Shown piece by piece: positions 1 to 10,100 of a DNA stretch of 60,000 nucleotides (its first letter is position 1; the number at the start of each line of letters is the position of its first letter). The notes below the pieces were generated by a model, which saw only the letters and a list, made by a program, of their open reading frames with translations, searched no databases and had not been told where the DNA came from. The position numbers and the translations under genes were made by a program. Origin of the DNA: Cryptomeria japonica (Eukaryota > Streptophyta > Pinopsida > Cupressales > Cupressaceae); NCBI RefSeq assembly GCF_030272615.1, contig NC_081415.1:191734270-191794269 (forward strand), in the 5' to 3' direction.

Positions 1-1417
1 ATAATGAACTAGGCTTATGCAAATGCAACTAAATGTAATGCAATGATGATGTGATTATGATAGATAAATGCAAGGTTGTTTTAACTTTTGCATGATGCAC
101 TGATGATGTTTTAAAGTACTCTGTCATGATTGTATCCAAGACCAACTCAATTTCCATATAACTCCTCATATTAATCTTGGTCACACTTGCATACAAAACC
201 ATGCATATGAATAAGGAATGAGTAAATGGATGGGTGATATGCAACGGAATGCAATATAAATAGATGAGATGGAATGACGATCCATAGTGCTTTTATTTTC
301 ATCATTGAGCATGATAATATCAAACATGGATGAGGCAGTAGGAACCAAGGATGGAGCATTGTACCTACAAACAAACAGCATAAATAAAGAATACAGAATA
401 TGGACCCTCGATAATGGTTCATGCTCATATGATCGAGGTATACATTGTAGTTAGCAAGCCATAGTGATCCATGACTGTATTTTGCATATGATCATGTAGC
501 TCAGTGAACTTCCCACATAGACACCATTAGGACATGCCCCAAAATTTCATCCGAATAATTCGCAGAAGACATACAAACAATGCTTAGGAACCATCCTAGT
601 CACTCTAATCACTTGTGGATATCCCGAAGTAGCGTAGGAACCTGATATAAATAATAAATAACCTATAAATCTAACCAAGTATTTGATAGCTTAAACAGAA
701 TTTTCTTGTCAAAGAAAAATGTTATCACGTCTTTGTTTTGGTAAGGAAGGATGCATCCTTGTCGAGACAGTTTATATGTCGATGTTGATTGTTTGGTTGA
801 TGTGATAAGTGATCATCATTTGAGTATTTCACAATGTTTGTTTGGTATCTGCTTTGAAAAATGTATGTACAAGGTGTTGCCATGTTTTTGTTTGTTTGAT
901 GTTTTCTAATGTTTTTTTGGATTTTGTGAGATAGTTTTCCAATGTTTTTGGTATTTTGATGATTGTTTTGAATGTTTTTGGAGTTTTGTGAGACATTTTT
1001 GAATGAATAACTCAATGAATCATAAGTAATGTAGAATCCACTTCTATCAACTAGATTAAGGGCATTGCCCCCAGTTTAGATATGACTATGAAAAAGTAGG
1101 ATGCAAGACGCATGAAGTACTATCCTTGATTGCAGATCAATAACAAGCCATGGTTTTGGATTGATGGATGAGTGAATGTAGTGAATGTGATCGCAACAAG
1201 TGTGAAAGATAATAGAGCCATAGCCTTTACGACTGGCACCTGTTTGCCAAGTTTTCACCATCGCACTTACCCAAGGTGCCACCTGAGTGGTTGTTCACCG
1301 TTTGGATGCATGATTTTTCTTTACTATTTTGATGTTTTTGTATTTTCTTTAGGACATTTATCTGAATGGTTTTGGTATTTTTCCTGATATGTATGGGAGC
1401 CTGATGCTCTATGCAGC
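1..1417 (-). other. G1 3' noncoding region
   Basis: This stretch lies downstream of the integrase stop codon at 1418-1420. No coding sequence is convincing. It is T-rich on the plus strand, with degenerate repeats of a gtttttgg/ttttgtgaga type at about 890-1010 and a similar block at 1316-1385. At about 1061-1077 the minus strand reads as a G-rich tract (aactgggggcaat), a possible polypurine tract. The sequence after it does not begin like the 5' LTR of G1, so it does not mark the 3' LTR here. Confidence 0.5.
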
Positions 1418-2106
1418 TTAGGTATAAAACCATTTGAGGTGCATGTTGTTGATCGGATCTGCTAGCGGTTCTCCTTCAGACGTAGCCAACTGATATGCCC
1501 CGGACCCAAATATAGCAGTGATAACATATGGACCCAGCCAATTTGATTCAAACTTTCCCTGATGTTCTATGTTTGGTTGGTTACAAGGATTCTATCAAAG
1601 AACAAGATCACCTGCCTCAAATGTGCAAAGTCTAACTCGATGATTATAGCTTATGCTCATGCGTTGTTGATAGGCTTTGAGGTGATTGTATGAAGCTTGT
1701 CATTTCTCATCAAGTAGCTCTAAATCTTAGAGACGTCAGACTCTATATGCTTCATCATCTATGAGATTATGCAAGGAAACCCATAGAGATGGTATCTCAA
1801 CCTCAATAGGAAGGATGGCTTCTACTCCATAGACTAGTGAGTAGGGAGTTGCGCCTGTAGGGGTTCAAATGCTAGTTTGATATGCCCATAGTGCTGGATT
1901 CAATGAACATGCCAATCAGGGCCGACATCATTGACCATTTTCCTGAGGATTCTTAATATATTCTTGTTTGATGCCTCATCCTCACCATTTCCTTGTGGGT
2001 AATAGGGAGTGGAAAAGCGGTGTTGGATATGAAACTTCTCATAGAGCTCATGGACATCTTAATTTTTGAAAGGAAGACCGTTATCTGTGATGATGGACAT
2101 GGGTAC
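1418..2106 (-). pseudogene. G1 integrase, C-terminal half (broken)
   Basis: The minus strand encodes the second part of a Ty3 integrase. An ITDNG motif near 2080 carries the second catalytic Asp. A PQGNG..EASNK-like motif near 1960 carries the catalytic Glu. A GPY-type tail near 1440-1560 reads NWLGPYVITAIF and ends at a TAA (1418-1420). A stop follows FKN just after the ITDNG motif, and the middle (about 1600-1900) is readable only across frames. The N-terminal half is at 9615-10100, beyond insertion N1. The TSD ggtac sits exactly at the break. Integrase would join element DNA to the host genome in the nucleus; this copy cannot be functional. Confidence 0.88.
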
Positions 2107-3257
2107 TATTGGCATTTTTTATGATGATGTTGTGATTGTCATTGATAGACACACACTTTCTTTGAGATCACTTTTTGTATGTATGAGTTATGCTCAACCG
2201 GTATTTATTCCAACCAGTATTATGTATTATACTCTTTAGACTATCGATGTTTTGTAGAAAGTGTTTACCGATCTTAAGTGGTATGAAGAACCAAAGCGGT
2301 ATGAAAACCTCAAGTGGTTCGAGGATCTCAAGCAGTATGAAGGAACTAAAGTGGTAGTTATCATTTTCCCAGTCTTCATTTTGACAACTGGTAATCGGTT
2401 AAATGTATGAACCGGTATTACTCTGTGATGAGTTAGCAACCAATATTTTTGTGATGAGTTATCATCCACCGACACTTTGGTGGTGATTTTTTGTCATGTT
2501 ACCAAATGTGTCCAAATGCACTGAACCTAGGAACTTGCAATGTAATCCTATTGGACTGACATGAAATCAGATTCCTTTATATGGGCATCATGTCTAGGGT
2601 TTTAGGAAGGAGTTAAGGTTTTAGGTGGTTGATGAGGTTTTTGTATGTGCGATCATAGTAGAGAAGATCAAGTCTGTGTGAAGAAGGAGAGTGTGGAGAT
2701 ATTGAAGACTGGAGTAATGTTGAAATGCATTAATAATGAACTATCAAGGATCTAACCAAGCATACTGTATTGGTATCTAGATCACTAACTTGTTGATTAC
2801 TTACATCTTTGACAAGTCTGAAACCCTTAACTGGGTAGGCCTGACAAAGCCTTTGTAAATCCTCTAACAAGGTGGTTCACAATTGTGGATCTAAAATCCT
2901 CTCACAAGGTAGTCTTTAATCAGACTTATCTCCTAACAGAGATTGAGATTCCTAATAGGATCTATTATGGTGAAGAACATTGTATGACCTTAACTGGTCA
3001 GGTTTCTATTCTGCAAATAGTTACTTGTGAGTTTCAGCTCACCATGGTTTTTCCCATTTGGGTTTCCACATCAAAACCTCTTGTGTTATGGTGATTGTGA
3101 TCCTATGGGTGAATGCATTAATTGTTGTTTGGTTTGTATTTGTTTTAACTGATTTGTTAGTAAATGTGTTATATCGGTTTACTGCTAAACTATTTAAGTG
3201 TTTGAGTTCAGTATTTTTTGGTATACTAATTCACCCCCCCCCTCTTAGTATTCATCA
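2107..3257 (+). repeat. N1 5' LTR (1151 bp)
   Basis: It begins tattggcattt (a TG to TA change from the terminal TGTTGGCATT) and ends attcatca. It matches 8551-9614 over its length, apart from extra blocks near 2440-2465 and 2500-2570 that the 3' LTR lacks. Within it lie repeated aagcggtatga motifs (about 2275-2355), a series of cct..aac.agg dyads (2826-3000), a gtgag/ctcac hairpin (3027-3042) and a C-rich end (about 3230-3245). Confidence 0.92.
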
Positions 3258-3258
3258 A

Positions 3259-3272
3259 TTGGTATCAGAGCC
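3259..3272 (+). promoter_or_regulatory. N1 primer-binding site (initiator-Met tRNA type)
   Basis: The bases ttggtatcagagcc directly follow the LTR end. This is the usual site complementary to the 3' end of initiator methionine tRNA, typical of plant Copia elements. Minus-strand DNA synthesis would start here. Confidence 0.9.
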
Positions 3273-3307
3273 AACCTTTCTATAAATCTAACAACTTGGA
3301 AGGAGAT

Positions 3308-4588
3308 ATGGGTGAATACATTGTGAGGGAGATTACTCATCAGCTCACTCAAACTAAGAAAGCCTATGATGAACTCAAAGTCAAATATAAAGTCTCTCTT
3401 GCAAAAAGAAGAGAGCATGTTGAGAAACTGATGGAGCTTACTGAAAACAGTTCTTCTGATGAAGCAGACATGGAAGCCCTAGTTGAAGAAGTTGAAAAAC
3501 TGAATGAGTCTAATGCCAACCTGAGAAGGGAACTGGAAGGACTCACTATCAGAATGTGTCAGGAGCTTGAGAACTGGAGGAAAGTTGAAGATCTGGAAAA
3601 AGACAAAGATCATGAGATCTCCAAACTGAAGCAAGAAATTAGTGCACTTACTGCTCATCTCCAAGGGAGTAAATTGGAAAAAGAAGAAATGCAAGGTGAA
3701 CTAAATATGGCTATTTCTGAGAATGCAACCTTGAAGGAATCCAATGCTGCTATTTCCAAGGAACTCACTGAGTCAAAGGAAATACTTGCCAAATTCAATC
3801 AGAGTGCTGCTAAGTTAGAGCAAAAGCTTGAATCAGCCAAACCGGTAAAGAACACTAATGGACTTGGTTTCTCTGGTTATGAGGAAGGTGAGATCTCTGG
3901 AACAAAAGATGGAGCATCAAAGAAGCAACCAACACCAAAGGATAAAGGTAAGCAAAATTTCAAACCTGTTTGCTTTAATTGTCTCAAGGAAGGACATACT
4001 GCCAATGTATGTAGAAGTAAGGCTTACAATAATTTTCCTTACTTTCTAAACAATAAGCCTAGATCCAATAGATTCAATGGTAACTGTTATGCATGCAACA
4101 AGTTTGGGCATAGAGCATTTGAATGCAGGTCTGTCATGCACAACACTGGAAGATATCCTCAAAGGAGTCAAGGAGTTTTTCCTAAATTCTCTGTTAACCA
4201 GAATCCAAATCGATATAATGCCTATGACCATTAGTCTGGTGGTGGTGGTTATCAAACCGCAACTAGTTGGACAGAAACTTGTTTGATCTGTCATGGTAGC
4301 GGTCACACTGTTGCAACATGCAGAAGGAAGAATGGAAACATGAATAATGGACCATGGAGAGCACCTGGAATGGTTTTCTATCATTGCAACAAACCGGGTC
4401 ATAAAGCAATTTTTTGCAGAATGAGAAAGAACATATTGGATGATATACTAGTCACTCTGAAAGGAAAGATTGATGTTGAAACTGTTCAAATGGATATGAA
4501 GAAAACCTGGAAAAAGAAACCAGAAGAAGTATCACAAGAAGAACCGGTTTCTACACCTAGTGTGGAAATCTCTGAACTGGAAAACTAA
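3308..4588 (+). pseudogene. N1 ORF1: gag-like coiled-coil protein with four CCHC knuckles
   Basis: The chosen start is the ATG at 3308, because N3 has the same MGEY start. Residues about 10-190 are rich in Lys, Glu and Leu with heptad spacing, so a long coiled coil is expected. Zinc knuckles follow at residues 222-235 (CFNC..GH..C), 260-273 (CYAC) and 325-338 (CLIC), with a fourth at about 357. The fourth has lost its first Cys (FYHC, where N3 reads CYHC). One in-frame TAG at 4232-4234 splits the frame; N3 has CAG there. Zinc knuckles in gag bind RNA, and the coiled coil would drive multimerisation, so a particle-forming role is inferred. It differs from ordinary Copia gag in lacking the UBN2-type region seen in C1. 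Confidence 0.82.
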
Positions 4589-5029
4589 GCTACAGAAAAG
4601 CTTAGGAGGAGCAAATCGGTGAAATATTTCGAACCCCGGGTTTTACACCGGTAAAAGACCTTAACCGGTATGTGTTACCTATCAATCAGCAAAAGACCAA
4701 AAATGGTAATAGGCAAAATTAGGGTTTCTAACCTAATGGTGGAGCATTTATTATGGTAGGTGAAGAATTTGTTTAAAAGAGATTTTTAAGTCATTTTCAC
4801 TTATCAATTTGCGAGCGAAGAAATTCTCAAGTGCAGAGCTACCAAAGGCGATTTGTCTTGTGATTCAGAGTGAATTGAAATCTAGCAGAAGAATTTTGAG
4901 ATATTTGCAACCTATTAGTGAAGAACACTAAGCGGTGTTCCAAGCGACCGAAGTGGTGTGTTGCTAGCTACAGTGTCAAAGCCCTAAATCTCAATTCGCA
5001 AAGGTATTTTTTGAGTTTCTTTATTTAGC
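4589..5029 (+). other. N1 spacer between ORF1 and ORF2
   Basis: This is about 440 bp without a convincing reading frame. It holds two ACCGGT hexamers (4647 and 4664). A conserved leader (agcgaccgaagtgg, aaccctaaatct-like) leads to the ORF2 ATG. The equivalent spacer in N3 is 33318-33697. A separate promoter or a splice acceptor for ORF2 is possible but not visible. Confidence 0.5.
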
Positions 5030-6523
5030 ATGGCTTCTGCATCACACTCCAGTTCAAGTGCACCTATTGATTCAATAGATTTCATACAAAGGAAGATGAA
5101 ATACAATGCCCTATCCCAGATACCCACTGGTGTTATAGTTGAGGAAGGTGTTTTAGATTATATTGATTGCAAAATAGAAGACCTAGGATCCCTAGTGATC
5201 CATTCTTAGTTAGGTTTATTCTGCGGGGATGACAAGAAAATCAAACCTGAATATAGCATCCTGGAAAGGAAGAAACTTCACAATACGGTCCATTTTCTTG
5301 AATAATTCATAGAAGATCACATCTGCATCATCCTAAGCAGAGTGCACAGTGACAAAATGTATCTTGAGCGGACACATGAAATCACACCAAAAGCGATTCA
5401 TGTCATCACTGATTTCTGTAACGTTGGAGAAGTGTCAGCCCTACGGAAAGTTATTAAGATGAAAATGACCAAGCTCACCAGTTCTATGAGCGACCAACAG
5501 GGAATGACCATTAACACCATAAAGGATGATCTGGTCAAGTATGCCTACATGGTGATCAGATACTAGATGTTTGATGCTAGCAGAATTAACTTTGTCTTTG
5601 CTATTGCGGTTAAATCATCATTTGATCTATGCACCTGTATGCAGAGGAAACTTCTGGTAAACCTGAAGTTTATTAAATAGGACAATGCCTTAAGATTTAA
5701 ATTTGGACAACTGTTGGTAGGATTGTTTTTCTACTTTCAAGGCTATTTTCTGGGAGTCGGTGATATTCAATGGTCTGCTGACCAACCAATTACCAAACAA
5801 ATCAAAGAAATTCTTCAAGCTGTGGGAACCGGTTATCCTGAAGTCTTGAACAAATACTTTGATGAATTCAAGTGGAAGATGAGCCAGAGGATGAGGATAT
5901 CTGGCGATATTGTCAAGAAGTATGAAGAGGACATTTGCTTTATCATCAGAGTAGATGAGTGCATAATGGAGGTGGTTGAGCCCAGAAAGGAAGAAGTGGA
6001 GTCCATGGGATATGAGGTGATGTATGACATGCTAGATGGGTATGCATCTACCCTACTTGCCTCGCCTCTTAATCCAAAGAAGAAGAGAGTTGACACCTAC
6101 TTGGAAAGGGTAACACTGGTTGAAGAAGAGCCTTCGGTGAAGAAGGGAAAGGCAGTGCCATCGGTATCGGTACCGGTTACTTCAGCAAGTCCTAAAGTGA
6201 CCAATTGGTCACCAGACAAGAAGAAACCAGAAGTTGCACCTGCCAAGGTTTTTGAAAGAAAGCGGAAGACTAAGAAAAACTCACCAGATTCTGAGGATAC
6301 AAAACCTGAAGTGCAGCCTAAAAAGACTAGGCAAACAAGGAAGAAAACAAAGACAACTAGCAATGAACCGGCATCGTCAGCACCAGTAAATATAGACATT
6401 TCCTCTTACAAACCATTGACACATTGTCAAAGGACTATCAAGAATATTAGGAGAAAAGTGCGAAGTGATTTAATAGATCATTTTGATGATTTTAATGACA
6501 ATGAAAAGGAGGAAATCGAATAG
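5030..6523 (+). pseudogene. N1 ORF2: unfamiliar protein shared by N1, N2 and N3 (broken copy)
   Basis: It starts with MASASHSSSS at 5030 and aligns throughout with the intact N3 ORF2. Stops at 5207, near 5304, at 5564 and at 5678 break it. At 5564 and 5678 the N3 copy has CAG where this copy has TAG. The segment 5714-6523 is open. It carries FFYFQGYF, the WSADQP block, KYFDEF, VEPR and MGYE, and then a Lys/Arg-rich tail. It ends at a TAG (6521-6523) at the same place as N3. I do not recognise the family, and no enzyme motif is visible. Confidence 0.8.
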
Positions 6524-8235
6524 GAAGTTATTCAATATCTATGTATTAATGACTGGTCACCATCAGAAATTAGATCTATGACACCTGATTCTTTATACAA
6601 TTCTTTAGATAACAAATGGCTCATTGCCATAAAAAGGAATAGGAAACAAGAGAGGAAATTTTTGCACAATATTTTCCTGATGTGTCAAATTCAGAGCTCT
6701 ATGAAGTTATGGATAAATACAAAGGCCTCTTCTTCATGAGAAGAAGAAGACTCTTGTTACTGGAAGGCAAAGTCCCTGAAGTGGTGAAAGATACACACTC
6801 ACATGCCAAAGCCGCTCTGAGGTTGCATCAAGTGTTTGAAGCAAACAAAAAGACTGAACAAGAACCGAAAAACTAGAAAACTGGATGAGGTGTACGACAG
6901 TGAAGGAGAACCGATTACTGAACAGAGGGACACTATTGACGTTGATGCCTTAGATGTGGAAAATGTCACTCTGGATGCGGCCAAGGAAAAGGTTGATAAA
7001 GAGAGAATGGACAAGGAGAAATAGGACAAAGAAAAGGCTGACAAAGTGCAAGTGGAGAAAGAGAAAAAGAATCAAGAGGAAGAGAAGAGGAAACAAGCAG
7101 AAGAGGAGAAGAAGAAATAGGAAGAGGAGAAGGAGAAAGAAGAAGAGAAGAGGAAACAAGCAGAAGAGGAGAGAAAGAAATAGGAAGAGAAGGAGAAAGA
7201 AGAAGAGAAAAGGAAACAGGAAGAGGAGAAGAGGAAACAAGAAGAGGAGAAAAGGAAACAAGAAGAGGAGAAGAAGAAAGAAGAAGAGAAGAAGAAGGAA
7301 GAAGAAAGGAAGAAGGATGAAGAGAAGAAAAGGAAAGAAGCAGAGGAGCAAAAGAAGGCAGAAGAGGAAAAGAAAAGAGCCGAAGAGAAGAAGGAAGTGG
7401 CAAAGAGCACACATGTGGAGACACCAAAGGCAACCAGTAGTCAAACCAAACCGGCTGACATTACCAGTCCTATTGACCTCCAATCTGCAAATGAATCGGA
7501 GCTGCTCCAAAGCATTAAGCTTGCACAAGAGCATCTGGAAGCATTAAGGAGGAAGACTTTATTCAAACTACAGTTGAAACTCTTACCAGTTTGATTCCTG
7601 GTACTAACCTCCCCAATACTGATTCCTTTTTGGCCCAACTAAAACTTCTATGCATAGTTGTGGAAGACCAGGTACAATGCCTAGAAGAGGTCGCTGAAGC
7701 TAATGCACAGAAGAAGCATCAAAAGGCACTAAACAATACCTTAGTGAAGAAACTAAATGAGCTCCGGTCTGAACTTTAGAAAGAACAGAAGGACATAAGA
7801 GATGCCATGGATGAGGGAAAAATGTTGCTCAGTAAGATAAGCCAATCCCATCTATTTTGTGATGATGTGCTTGCACAGAAGGAAAAATTGCAATTTGATT
7901 TGCAGGCATATATAAGCACCTTTAAGACGCCCTATGATTCCTTTACTACATATGGGAAAACTGTTCTCTGGTTTCAACTCCAGTCGACTAGAATCGAGTT
8001 AGAGATCAGCAACCGGACCCAAGATTTGCAAGAACTTTAACTGGTTCTATTACCCAGACTGCAAATACATCAGAAGTTCTATCTCAATCTGGATGCCCTA
8101 ACGGTCACTCAAGAGATGAGTACCTTAGATGCCATGGAAGAACAGGTATCCCAGATGCAAACAGGAAGTGAGGTGGCTACCTCATTACTTGAGTCATGGT
8201 CTTTATCCATGAAGACCTTTTATGCAGGATTTTAA
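6524..8235 (+). pseudogene. N1 ORF3: low-complexity Lys/Glu and coiled-coil protein (broken)
   Basis: It follows the ORF2 TAG and is frame-shifted near 6650. Readable parts in order are ELYEVMDKYKGLFF (about 6693), an acidic stretch, a 350-bp run coding almost only Lys, Glu, Arg and Gln (7020-7395), and STHVETPKA. A leucine-rich coiled-coil segment then runs to the TAA at 8233-8235. Several TAGs interrupt the Lys/Glu run; at 7022 N3 has CAG instead. N3 has the matching region at 30224-31802. N2 has a counterpart at 16070-17912 with an FPDMSVAEIKEHL-like start. The role is unknown. A charged, extended coiled coil suggests a structural or RNA-binding protein, which is inference only. Confidence 0.72.
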
Positions 8236-8550
8236 ATTGATTTTTTATAAGTTCCACTCATTATTGTCATAAACATTTATTATATTAATGATAATGAGAA
8301 ACAGAGGTTATTCTGCAGTACTTTGTCATTGTTGGCAAAGGGGGAGTAGTATTTTGTATTTAAAATTTTGATGAATGCTATGTATACTTTCATGTTATCT
8401 CTTTAAGGGAGTAGTATACATTGTATTTTCTACAAAAGGGATAGTGTATATGCTTAGGGGGAGTAATTTTAATTATGGCATATTTTTGTTGTAAAACACT
8501 TAGATGTCAAAATTTTCCTGAGTGTTGCCATCAATGCCAAAGGGGGAGAT
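8236..8550 (+). promoter_or_regulatory. N1 3' noncoding region with several polypurine-like tracts; PPT at 8534-8550
   Basis: The PPT atgccaaagggggagat abuts the 3' LTR. Similar G-rich purine runs occur upstream near 8337 (aaagggggagtag), 8405 (aagggagtag), 8435 (aaaagggatag) and 8457 (ggggagtaa). N2 and N3 show the same arrangement. PPTs prime plus-strand DNA synthesis. Multiple PPTs are described for Sireviruses among Copia elements. Confidence 0.78.
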
Positions 8551-9614
8551 TGTTGGCATTTTTATGATGATGTTGTGATTGTCATTGATGGAAACACACT
8601 TGCTTTGAGATCACTTTTTGTATGTATGAGTTATGCTCAACTGGTATTTGTTCCAACCGGTATTATGTATTTTAGTCTTTAAACTATCAGTGTTTTGCAG
8701 AAAGTGTTTACCGATCTCAAGCGGTATGAAGACCCAAAGCAATATGAAAACCTCAAGCGGTTCAAGGATCTCAAGCGGTAGGAAGGAACTAAAGCGGTAG
8801 TTATCATTTTCCCAATCTTCATTTTGACAATTGGTAATCGGTTAATGTATGAACTGGTATTACTTTGTGATGAGTTATCATCCACCAACACTTTGGCAAT
8901 GATTTTGTGTCGTATTACCAAATCAGATTCCTTTATAAGGGCATCATGTCTAGGGTTTTAGGAAGGAGTTAGGGTTTTAGGTGGTTGATGAGGTTTTTGT
9001 ATGTGCGATCATAGTAGAGAAGATCAAGTTTGTGTGAAGAAGGAGAGTGTGGAGATATTGAAAACTGAAGTAATGCTGAAATGCACTAACAATGAGCTAT
9101 CAAGGATCTAACCAAGCATACTATGCTAGTATCTAGATCACTCACTTGTTGATTACTTACATCTTTGACAAGTCTGAAACCCTTAACTGGGTAGGCCTGA
9201 CAAAGCCTTTGTAAATCCTCTAACAAGGTGGTTCACAACTGTGGATCTAAAATCCTCTCACAAGGTAGTCTTTAATCAAACTTATCTCCTAATAGAGATT
9301 GAGATTCCTAACAGGATCTGTTTTGGTGAAGAACATTGTATGACCTTAACTGGTCTGGTTTCTATTCTGCGGATAGTTACTTGTGAGTTTCAGCTCACTG
9401 TGGTTTTTCCCATTTGGGTTTCCATGTCAAAACCTCTTGTGTTATGGTGATTGTGCTCCTATGGGTGAATGTCTTATTTGTTGTTTGGTTTGAATTTGTT
9501 TTAACCGGTTTGTTAGTAAATGTGTTATACCGATTTACTGCTAAATTGTTTAAGTGTTTGAGTTCAATATTTTTTGGTATACTAATTCACCCCCCGTCCT
9601 CTTAGTATTCATCA
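8551..9614 (+). repeat. N1 3' LTR (1064 bp)
   Basis: It begins tgttggcattt after the PPT and ends attcatca, followed by the TSD ggtac. A TATA-like ctttataagg lies at 8931-8940. The hairpin gtgag/ctcac is at 9383-9398. It is shorter than the 5' LTR because of two missing blocks. Confidence 0.92.
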
Positions 9615-10100
9615 GGTACACCATACCGATAGATGATGTAATTAAGGATGAATGAGGCGCTCTATTTGTGGGTTACTTGGGTAAGTGGAACAACTTCCAT
9701 CCACTTGGTGAAGTATTCAGAGGCGGTAATGATGAACTTGTGGTCATTGGATGAAGATGGATGGATTTTACCCACAAGGTCAAAGCCCCATTGACAAAAA
9801 GGCCATGGTGTTGTGATTGGTTGCAATTCCTGTGTTAGTGCATGTATCAGATCTCCATGAACTTGGCATTTTTTGCACTTTCTAACAAAGTAGTAGGAGT
9901 CTTTTTCCATGGATGGCCAATAGTATCCAGTGCGCATGAGTTTCTTGGCTAGAGACAGACCGCTTGCATGAGTTCCACAAATTCCTTCATGTACCTCTTC
10001 CAAGGCCTTTGTTATCTCATCTTGTTCCAGACATCAAAGGAGAGTACCATCAAGACTGCGTCGGTATAGGGTTTCAGCAATAATATTATATTGAACGGTT
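9615..10100 (-). pseudogene. G1 integrase, N-terminal half (zinc finger and first catalytic region)
   Basis: The minus-strand frame over 9662-10003 reads EVHEGICGTHASG...YYWPSM...CKKCQVHGD. This is the HHCC zinc-binding domain, followed by the start of the catalytic core (WGFDLVGKI, with the first catalytic Asp). The frame runs into the N1 TSD at 9615 after a stop near 9662. It lines up with the integrase remainder at 1418-2106. The family is Ty3/gypsy of Tat type. The copy is inactive because it is split and carries a stop. Confidence 0.88.

Larger units (their letters stand above)
2107..9614 (+). mobile_element. N1: non-autonomous LTR retrotransposon with three ORFs, inserted in G1 integrase
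   Basis: Two LTRs (2107-3257 and 8551-9614) flank 5.3 kb. The TSD ggtac is perfect (2102-2106 and 9615-9619). An initiator-Met-type primer site follows the 5' LTR, and a polypurine tract precedes the 3' LTR. The interior encodes a coiled-coil/zinc-knuckle ORF1, an unfamiliar ORF2 and a low-complexity/coiled-coil ORF3. No RT, RNase H, integrase or protease motif is visible in any frame. The same family recurs as N3, and N2 is a related family. The element carries its own structural proteins and presumably relied on enzymes from an autonomous, probably Copia-type, partner. Several stops make this copy defective. Confidence 0.92.

Noticed and set aside
725-1015. Asn/Lys-rich minus-strand frame as a small gene
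   Set aside because: It reads through degenerate T-rich repeats in a 3' noncoding region and has no homologue.
1061-1077. G-rich tract as the G1 polypurine tract and 3' LTR start
   Set aside because: Sequence beyond it does not begin like the G1 5' LTR (TGTTGGCATT) and shows no match to it.
3308-4588. ORF1 as a host coiled-coil (myosin-like) or CCHC-type gene
   Set aside because: It lies between paired LTRs with a TSD and recurs in N3 and in form in N2.
6950-7534. Leu/Phe/Ser-rich open frames antisense to the Lys/Glu run, resembling membrane proteins
   Set aside because: They are the complement of a purine-rich low-complexity coding run. Open length follows from composition, not from a gene.
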